DNA of 7,687 bases from Bacillota bacterium (GTDB lineage: Bacteria > Bacillota > Clostridia > Oscillospirales > Ruminococcaceae), in assembly GCA_023443315.1 (NCBI GenBank), contig JAEZVA010000040.1:1-7687 (forward strand), written 5' to 3'. This document shows, one piece after another, positions 1-4,052 of the stretch. Position numbers and translations under genes: made by a program. Every line of letters begins with the position of its first letter. Positions within the stretch are counted from its first letter, which is position 1. The notes beneath the pieces were generated by a model. It was given only the letters and a program-made list of their open reading frames with translations. It ran no database searches and had not been told where the DNA came from.

Positions 1-356
1 TGCAGTAGGCTGAGTAAGGGGCGGGCAAACATCGTAAGCGCCACGCTCATGATAAGCCCGAACGCCAGATTCACAAATACCGAAATCGAGTAGATCTCGG
101 AGGTTTTACTGTAATCCTTTGCGCCCAACACCTGCGACACCATGATGGTGGTTGCCATGCCAAGAACCGAAAACATAATAAATACAAGGTTCACGATCTG
201 GTTTACGTTGCCGATGGCGGCAACTGCGTTGTCGGAATAACGGCTTACCATCAACTGGTCGACGTTGCCCACCAGCATATGTAACAGCATCTCAATAAAG
301 ATGGGCAGTGTAACCACCCACAGGGAGGTTTTCGCATCTATCACGCGCGTTTTCAT
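1..356 (-). CDS. MATE family efflux transporter, N-terminal part (runs off left edge)
   Basis: An open reading frame of 118 codons starts at ATG 354-356 and leaves the window at base 1, so only the first quarter of a transporter of about 450 residues is visible. It begins MKTRVIDAKTSLW and continues through GNVDQLMVSRYSDNAVAA and SQVLGAKDY, which are N-terminal signatures of MATE-family (multi-antimicrobial extrusion) cation- or proton-coupled exporters. By hand count about 84 of 118 residues match the MATE gene immediately upstream, so the two are tandem paralogues. The 70-nt gap to that gene and the absence of a clear terminator suggest co-transcription. Start choice is uncertain: only a weak GAAG lies just before this ATG, and a better AGAAGGA lies about 23 nt upstream. 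Alignment with the paralogue supports the chosen ATG to within a few codons. The substrate cannot be told from sequence. Confidence 0.88.
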   Translation of the reverse strand, partial: MKTRVIDAKTSLWVVTLPIFIEMLLHMLVGNVDQLMVSRYSDNAVAAIGNVNQIVNLVFIMFSVLGMATTIMVSQVLGAKDYSKTSEIYSISVFVNLAFGLIMSVALTMFARPLLSLL

Positions 357-426
357 ACTCTTCAAGCTACTCAGTATCCATCCTTCTTGTAGTTTCGTGT
401 TTATGCTAATACAGAAAAGCCCCTAT

Positions 427-1797
427 TTATGTGCCTGCGGCGTTTACACCCGCAATCGCCCTGCCGCGCCAGCGTCCCTTCTTCCATCGAATGAAAACGA
501 TAACCGCGCGCACACATTCGTCCAATGCCACGCCAATCCACAGCCCGAGCAGACCCATCCCAAGGTGTACCCCAAACAGGTAGCCCACCGGCACCATAAT
601 GCCCCACATCGATGCAATGCCGATTACAACGGGGAAGCGCACATCCCCCGCCGCCTGAAGCGAGCGGATGATGACGACGTTAAAGGTGCTGCCAAATTCC
701 CTGATAATCTCCATGAGCAAAAGCTGTTTGCCCACGGCAATAATCTCGGGGTTATCGGTAAAGAGAGAGAGCAAAAAGTCGGCGTTTAGGTAGATGGTGG
801 ATGAAATGAGAAGCGACATCAAAACAGCGGGCCACAGGGTGCGCATTACCCGTTTGTCCGCGGCGTTTTCATCCCCTGCACCAATGAGGTGCCCGACTAT
901 AATCTGTGTGCCCTCGGCGACCGCAACGGTGTACAGCACCGAAAACCACGACAGGATATACCCATACGCCCTGCCCGCCAGCACCACGGCGCCCATTGTG
1001 TTGGCAAAACCCAGCAGCACCGTCTCGGCAGAGTTGTACATCAGCTCCTCGCCCGCCGACGGCACGCCCACCTTTAGCAGCTTAAGCAGCGTTGCCTTCG
1101 GAAAGGGTCGCAGGTACTTCAAGCTGATTTTGCCCGAAACCTTAAAGTGGAACAGCACAAGCAGCGCAACCATGCCGATTCCGCGGCTGACTAGTGTTGC
1201 TATGGCGACGCCCGCAACGCCCATGCGAGGCAAGCCGAACAGACCGAACAACAGCAGTGCGTTGCCCGCGATGTTAATGAGGTTAACCCCAAACGATACC
1301 ACGGTGCCATACAACGCATGCCCGTTTGCGCGGAAGATGGCGCTCATGGCGGAGATCACCGCCTGCCCGAACAGTCCGCCGCCCACAATCAGCAGGTAGG
1401 TCATTGCGTCGCCCATCAGCTCATTCGGTGTTCGAATTAGCCGTAAAATCGGGCTTGCAAACACCGTCATCACGATGCTCATCACCACGCCGAACGCAAG
1501 GTTGACAAATACCGCGACTGAATAGATCTCGCTGACCTTATCGTAGTCCTTTGCGCCGAGCACCTGCGACACGACAATCGTCATCGCGGTGGCAAGCACC
1601 GAGAACAGAATAAACACGATGCCAATTAGTTGATTGACGTTGCCAAGGGCGGCAACCGCGCTATCCGAATAGCGGCTGAGCATCAGCTGGTCGACATTGC
1701 CCACCAGCATATGCAGCAATATCTCGATAAAGATGGGGTAGGTAATCTTCCATAACGGGGTTTTCGCATTGATGACGCGTATCTTATTCGTATCCAT
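427..1797 (-). CDS. MATE family efflux transporter (complete)
   Basis: This 456-residue integral membrane protein has the usual MATE length and should carry 12 transmembrane helices in two homologous halves. Landmarks seen are GNVDQLMLSRYSDSAVAALG (residues about 33-52), SQVLGAKDYDK (about 77-87), FRANGHALYG (about 154-163), and in the second half GVPSAGEELMYNS, EGTQIIVGHLIGAGDENAADK and RSLQAAGDVRFPV. The C-terminal tail, after RWKKGRWRGR, is short, basic and cytosolic in character. MATE proteins export organic cations, drugs or metabolites using a Na+ or H+ gradient; the substrate is not predictable here. The ATG at 1795-1797 follows an AAGGAAAGGCGG stretch whose GGCGG ends 12 nt upstream. 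It lies 48 nt after the rhomboid-like gene and 70 nt before a second, similar MATE gene, suggesting a three-gene transcript. Confidence 0.95.
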   Translation of the reverse strand: MDTNKIRVINAKTPLWKITYPIFIEILLHMLVGNVDQLMLSRYSDSAVAALGNVNQLIGIVFILFSVLATAMTIVVSQVLGAKDYDKVSEIYSVAVFVNLAFGVVMSIVMTVFASPILRLIRTPNELMGDAMTYLLIVGGGLFGQAVISAMSAIFRANGHALYGTVVSFGVNLINIAGNALLLFGLFGLPRMGVAGVAIATLVSRGIGMVALLVLFHFKVSGKISLKYLRPFPKATLLKLLKVGVPSAGEELMYNSAETVLLGFANTMGAVVLAGRAYGYILSWFSVLYTVAVAEGTQIIVGHLIGAGDENAADKRVMRTLWPAVLMSLLISSTIYLNADFLLSLFTDNPEIIAVGKQLLLMEIIREFGSTFNVVIIRSLQAAGDVRFPVVIGIASMWGIMVPVGYLFGVHLGMGLLGLWIGVALDECVRAVIVFIRWKKGRWRGRAIAGVNAAGT

Positions 1798-1845
1798 GCG
1801 TGTTAAAATCCGCCTTTCCTTGTGTGCGGCAAGGCTGCCTCAAGG

Positions 1846-2535
1846 CTACTGCCAGTGGTTGTTGTTCATCTGTCGGCGGAAGTTTCTGCGTGTAGCAGCG
1901 TACCTTTGCTGCTCGCGGATGCGTCTGATAAAGTCGCCGCCAAAGAACAAAAAGAAGTTAATCAGCGACATTACGATAGCCGCGCGTGTTGCCCACGTGC
2001 CCAATATCAGGCTGATTACAAAAAATCCCGCGTTAAGATACCCAAGGTATTTCATCTTGATAGGAATAACAAAGAACAGCATCACCCGCATATCGGGGAA
2101 CAATACCGCAAAGGCAAAAAACAGCGAGTAGTTTAGGTACATATTCGTACCGTAACCCGTAACAAGGGCGGCAACGGTCGCGCCTAGCATCCCAAGCAGG
2201 TAGTACAGGTTAAACCGCGCAGTACCCCACTCGCGCTCTAGGTTCGTGCCGATGAAATAATAAAAGTACAGCGAAATGATCACAAAGATGGGGCTAGAGC
2301 TGGGTGGCAGAAAGATATAGGTAATAAGCCGCCACACCTGCCCCGCAAATAACGCGCTTCGGTCGAGGCTAAGGATACCGAGGATGTTCGTCTCCTGCCC
2401 CATAAACACGACGACGCCCGGCATCAGGTAGCTTAAGATGTAGGTAATCAGCATACCGGCGGTAACGTACAGCATCAGGTTTGGTATGGCTACCTTTTGT
2501 ATTGCCTTCTCAAGTTTATACAGAAATCGGTTCAC
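1846..2535 (-). CDS. rhomboid-like membrane protein, probably without protease activity
   Basis: A 229-residue protein with about six predicted hydrophobic helices (around residues 18-38, 63-77, 82-96, 108-126, 135-160 and 166-200) and a strongly basic C-terminal tail from about 204. GQVWRLITYIFLPP (65-78) and LEREWGTARFNLYY (99-112) match the pre-helix WR motif and L1-loop region of rhomboid-family proteins. The catalytic serine motif GxSG is absent: the equivalent segment reads NYSLFFAFAVLFPD (135-148). The last helix, LINFFLFFGGDF, also lacks the catalytic His. I therefore read it as a rhomboid-fold pseudoenzyme, as in iRhom or Derlin proteins, and not a protease. Its role is unknown. The start is GTG at 2533-2535, supported by a GGAG 9 nt upstream; I see no better-placed ATG. 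It is followed after 48 nt by the MATE gene. Confidence 0.8.
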   Translation of the reverse strand: MNRFLYKLEKAIQKVAIPNLMLYVTAGMLITYILSYLMPGVVVFMGQETNILGILSLDRSALFAGQVWRLITYIFLPPSSSPIFVIISLYFYYFIGTNLEREWGTARFNLYYLLGMLGATVAALVTGYGTNMYLNYSLFFAFAVLFPDMRVMLFFVIPIKMKYLGYLNAGFFVISLILGTWATRAAIVMSLINFFLFFGGDFIRRIREQQRYAATRRNFRRQMNNNHWQ

Positions 2536-2541
2536 GATAGG

Positions 2542-2555
2542 TCACTCCATTCTAT
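2542..2555 (-). promoter_or_regulatory. RBS supporting the GTG start of the rhomboid-like gene
   Basis: On the minus strand the leader reads AATGGAGTGACCTATC immediately before GTG. The GGAG core with a 9-nt spacer is normal for Clostridia and decides the otherwise unusual GTG start at 2535. Confidence 0.55.
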
Positions 2556-2575
2556 CCTTTGGTCTTGGGTGCGAC

Positions 2576-2600
2576 TGTCATTGCTCCGCTGATGTCATTG
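2576..2600. repeat. 8-bp direct repeat TGTCATTG, 17-bp period, in the leader of the rhomboid-MATE genes
   Basis: TGTCATTG occurs at 2576-2583 and again at 2593-2600, start-to-start distance 17 bp. It lies 40-65 bp upstream of the rhomboid-like start codon. The spacing of under two helical turns and the position would suit a dimeric regulator, but an 8-bp pair could also be chance or slippage. No function is claimed. Confidence 0.3.
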
Positions 2601-2633
2601 TAGGCAAAAAAGCCCGTAGTTATTGCCTAAAAT
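2596..2633. repeat. 12-bp imperfect inverted repeat upstream of the rhomboid-like gene
   Basis: The left arm CATTGTAGGCAA (2596-2607) and right arm TTGCCTAAAATG (2622-2633) pair at 11 of 12 positions around a 14-base loop. On the minus-strand transcript it would form a hairpin between the E2-like gene debris and the rhomboid-like gene. The CTTTTTT run lies in the loop and 3' arm, not after the stem, so it is a poor fit to an intrinsic terminator. It could be an RNA leader hairpin, a partial terminator or an operator. Confidence 0.4.
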
Positions 2634-2639
2634 GTAATT

Positions 2640-2645
2640 ATTATA
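2640..2645 (-). promoter_or_regulatory. perfect -10 hexamer TATAAT, candidate promoter for the rhomboid-MATE genes
   Basis: On the minus strand GGCTATAATAATTAC contains a consensus TATAAT about 105 bp upstream of the rhomboid-like start. No good -35 box or TG extension is present at 16-18 bp (AAGCAT lies at the 17-bp spacing), so this is only a candidate. It lies a few bases beyond the outer edge of the duplicated gene-end sequence, so its -35 region is made of duplicated coding sequence. Confidence 0.3.
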
Positions 2646-2649
2646 GCCG

Positions 2650-2675
2650 CGCGGATGTTCACATGCTTTGCGCAG
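2650..2675 (-). repeat. third, short remnant of the duplicated gene end
   Basis: About 24 bp (starting GCGCGGATGTT on the plus strand) match the functional gene at 3031-3054 with a single difference, and on the minus strand correspond to the codons for AKHVNIRA. Homology stops abruptly at 2650. This shows a further copy was once started here or was deleted. It is closer to the functional copy than to the intermediate decayed copy over this short stretch. Confidence 0.7.
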
Positions 2676-2683
2676 CGCAAAGC
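2665..2683. repeat. perfect 19-bp palindrome at the outer duplication junction
   Basis: GCTTTGCGCAGCGCAAAGC has 9-bp arms around one central base. On the minus strand it starts 3 nt after the stop codon of the decayed copy. One arm comes from the post-stop sequence and the other from the gene-internal segment that begins the next repeat unit. No U-run follows, so it is not a canonical terminator. Confidence 0.7.
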
Positions 2684-2685
2684 CG

Positions 2686-2861
2686 CTAGACCGATTGGGT
2701 CGCAACGCCCACCTTGTCGCCCTTCATGCGGCGGTTATGAAACGTTGTCTCCAACTGCGCAGGGTCTTGCATCAGCTTTGAAAAACGGTCGAGCGCGCGG
2801 GATAGATAAAACCCGTCGCAGATGTGCTCGTCGATGGTAGTACGGATGTTCGCATGCTTTG
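2686..2861 (-). pseudogene. decayed tandem copy of the C-terminal region of the E2-like gene
   Basis: Read on the minus strand this segment encodes AKHANIRTTIDEHICDG and continues to MKGDKVGVATQSV and a TAG stop at 2686-2688. It parallels the true gene end 191 bp away. The nucleotide identity is about 91% by hand (about 15 differences in roughly 178 aligned bases), with an unbroken identical block of about 60 bp in the centre. There is an in-frame TAG directly before the first repeated codon and no in-frame start codon, so it should not be translated. At least six amino-acid changes relative to the functional copy (including DER to DEH, YD to FH and V to M) point to relaxed constraint. The 191-bp period is not a multiple of three, so it cannot be a read-through extension of the upstream gene either. 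Confidence 0.85.
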
Positions 2862-2874
2862 CCTAACGCAAAGC
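2856..2874. repeat. hairpin at the inner duplication junction, just after the E2-like gene stop
   Basis: GCTTTGC (2856-2862) and GCAAAGC (2868-2874) form 7-bp arms around a 5-base loop, directly downstream of the E2-like stop codon (2877-2879). It is the counterpart of the 19-bp palindrome at 2665-2683, 191 bp away, but with a different loop. It lacks a following U-run, so termination here would be weak at best. Confidence 0.6.
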
Positions 2875-2876
2875 CG

Positions 2877-3767
2877 CTAAACCGATTGGGTCGCTACGCC
2901 CACCTTATCGCCCTTGACGCGGCGGTTATCATACGTTGTCTCCAGCTGCGCGGGGTCTTGCATCAGCTTTGAAAAACGGTCGAGCGCGCGGGATAGATAA
3001 AACCCGTCGCAGATGCGCTCGTCGATGGTCGCGCGGATGTTTACATGCTTTGCGTTGCGTACACTCCCGTCCTCATCCAGCACCAGCTTATCAAAGGTTC
3101 TGCCCAGCGTCAAAAAGATTGAGCAGGTGCCCCATTCGTACAGGTGGTGAAACGGTGCGTCCGCCCCGATGCTGCCTAGGTTAGAGGCAAACACGCTGCA
3201 ATAATAGGGCAGGCTTTCGGTAAAGCTGTGCGGCAGCATATCGTAAAACTCCAGCACATCGATAAGCGACGCCACCATACACAAGGCAAAGCGCGGCAGC
3301 TTTGAGAAAAACACGATAATCTTATCCACACCCTCCTGCGAGCCCTTTTTCACCTCACGGCGGCGCTCGTTCATAGCGGTTGCGGTATCAAACAGCGTTT
3401 TATCCGGCTCAAACACGACCTTAACCAGGCTGTCGTCACCCTCGAGCGTCATCTGGCGCTTGACCACATACGCGGCGAGGAACTGCTTGTGCGCATACAG
3501 CCTGCGCCCCGCCACAAAGCGGTTGATTTTGGGGTACTCCATTGCGGTGCGCGCGATGGCGGCAAGCACAAGGTTAAACAGCGTCAGCTTAATACCCTGT
3601 GCGCGTTTTTCATCCATATAACGCAGCGCATTTTCCACATTCAGCTCAATCGGGTAAAACACCAGCGACTGTGCTCGTGTGGGCATAATATGCGGCATCA
3701 AACGGCTGTATGCCTCGCGGCTTTTAATGTAAACTCCGTCGTTGCGGCGCTTTGTAAAAGGCGGCAT
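2877..3767 (-). CDS. stand-alone E2/CAT-fold acyltransferase-like protein with DER in place of DHR
   Basis: A soluble 296-residue protein related to the catalytic domain of 2-oxoacid dehydrogenase E2 and to chloramphenicol acetyltransferase. Support is the SNLGSIGADAPFHH segment (residues about 195-208) followed by GTCSIFLTLG, then IDERICDGFYLSRAL (about 248-262), which aligns with the E2 signature DHRxxDG. The catalytic His is Glu here. There is no lipoyl or E1/E3-binding domain, and no E1 or E3 gene nearby, so it is not a normal dehydrogenase component. An acyltransferase with altered chemistry or a non-catalytic binding protein are both possible; I recall similar DERICDG proteins in Clostridia without known function. 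A GTG at 3774-3776 is possible, but AGGGAG sits 10 nt before ATG 3765-3767 and only 1 nt before the GTG, so I prefer the ATG. Its 3' end is tandemly duplicated downstream. Confidence 0.85.
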   Translation of the reverse strand: MPPFTKRRNDGVYIKSREAYSRLMPHIMPTRAQSLVFYPIELNVENALRYMDEKRAQGIKLTLFNLVLAAIARTAMEYPKINRFVAGRRLYAHKQFLAAYVVKRQMTLEGDDSLVKVVFEPDKTLFDTATAMNERRREVKKGSQEGVDKIIVFFSKLPRFALCMVASLIDVLEFYDMLPHSFTESLPYYCSVFASNLGSIGADAPFHHLYEWGTCSIFLTLGRTFDKLVLDEDGSVRNAKHVNIRATIDERICDGFYLSRALDRFSKLMQDPAQLETTYDNRRVKGDKVGVATQSV

Positions 3768-3776
3768 GCGAATCAC

Positions 3777-3782
3777 TCTCCC
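3777..3782 (-). promoter_or_regulatory. RBS that decides the start of the E2-like gene
   Basis: The minus strand reads CAGGGAGAGTGATTCGCATG. AGGGAG is 10 nt from the ATG at 3767 and only 1 nt from the upstream GTG at 3776, favouring the ATG. Confidence 0.55.
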
Positions 3783-3804
3783 TGTTTCACATGTACTCTG
3801 TACG

Positions 3805-3877
3805 TTCGGGCGGTGGGGGTCAGACCGGCGTGTGTTTACGAGTACTCAAACGCAAGCATCGACTAAAAACGCCCGAA
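3805..3877. repeat. 8-bp perfect inverted repeat in the leader of the E2-like gene
   Basis: TTCGGGCG (3805-3812) and CGCCCGAA (3870-3877) are exact reverse complements separated by 57 bases, within the presumed 5' leader. A smaller palindrome GAGTACTC at 3840-3847, flanked by GTTT and AAAC, lies between them, so the leader could fold as a branched structure. I do not recognise a known riboswitch class, and the arms may pair by chance. Confidence 0.3.
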
Positions 3878-3892
3878 AAATCAGTTGCACTT

Positions 3893-3922
3893 ATAGTACC
3901 ACCTTTTGCTGTTTGATTGCAA
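3893..3922 (-). promoter_or_regulatory. candidate promoter of the E2-like gene
   Basis: On the minus strand TTGCAA (3917-3922) is followed after 18 bp by TACTAT (3893-3898). This matches a sigma-A promoter moderately (4 of 6 at each box). It would give a leader of about 120 nt before the ATG at 3767. No other upstream gene could drive transcription unless the hydA terminator is leaky. Confidence 0.4.
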
Positions 3923-3947
3923 GGGTTACGAGGCAATCCGCCCCCTT

Positions 3948-3979
3948 TATATAGTACGATTCTTCGATAGAACTATATG
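3948..3979. repeat. imperfect inverted repeat upstream of the candidate promoter
   Basis: TATATAGTAC (3948-3957) and GAACTATATG (3970-3979) pair at 8 of 10 positions with a 12-base spacer. It sits about 25 bp upstream of the candidate -35 box, in an AT-rich part of the 276-bp intergenic region. It could be a regulator site. Apart from this, the promoter, the leader repeats and the hydA terminator, I see nothing in 3777-4052, and no convincing gene on either strand. Confidence 0.25.
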
Positions 3980-4000
3980 TAGCAATGTACATCACCTATT

Positions 4001-4035
4001 TACAACAAACAGGGAGCGACATCACTGCCGCTCCC
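4001..4035 (-). terminator. intrinsic terminator of the hydrogenase operon
   Basis: Directly downstream of hydA the minus strand forms GGGAGCG, a 10-base loop, then CGCTCCC (4012-4018 pairing with 4029-4035), followed by TGTTTGTTGTAAAT. The 7-bp GC-rich stem 17 nt after the stop codon with a T-rich tail marks the end of the operon. Confidence 0.75.
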
Positions 4036-4052
4036 CTTATCGCTGTTAAGTT

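Larger units (their letters stand above)
2652..3041 (-). repeat. 191-bp tandem duplication covering the 3' end of the E2-like gene
   Basis: The marker CGGATGTT recurs at 2652, 2843 and 3034, exactly 191 bp apart each time, and the stop codons of the two copies (2686-2688 and 2877-2879) are also 191 bp apart. The unit holds about 58 codons (from KHVNIRA to the stop) plus about 15 bp of post-stop sequence. The copy nearest the gene body is the functional gene end, the next is a decayed copy, and a 24-bp scrap remains of a third. Confidence 0.9.

Noticed and set aside
265..789. 174-codon open frame on the plus strand spanning the gap between the two MATE genes
   Set aside because: Its ends are antisense to both MATE genes and the translation has no family features; the minus-strand reading explains the sequence.
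794..1399. 201-codon open frame on the plus strand
   Set aside because: Antisense to the complete MATE gene; the Pro/Ser/Thr-rich translation is typical of a shadow of a hydrophobic protein.
2856..2874. Hairpin after the E2-like stop as an intrinsic terminator
   Set aside because: The stem is followed by ATGCGAACATCC on the minus strand, with no U-run, and its arms are explained by the duplication junction.
2652..3041. CRISPR-like or VNTR array
   Set aside because: The units are 191 bp, coding-derived and only about two in number; there are no short repeats with unique spacers.
2655..3184. Two similar small plus-strand proteins sharing ASALKNGRARGIDKTRR
   Set aside because: They look like a repeated small gene family, but the similarity only reflects the 191-bp duplication of the minus-strand E2-like gene end.
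3742..3954. Small plus-strand gene in the 276-bp intergenic region
   Set aside because: It starts inside the E2-like gene on the opposite strand, has no RBS-supported start or recognisable motif, and the region is better explained as promoter and leader.
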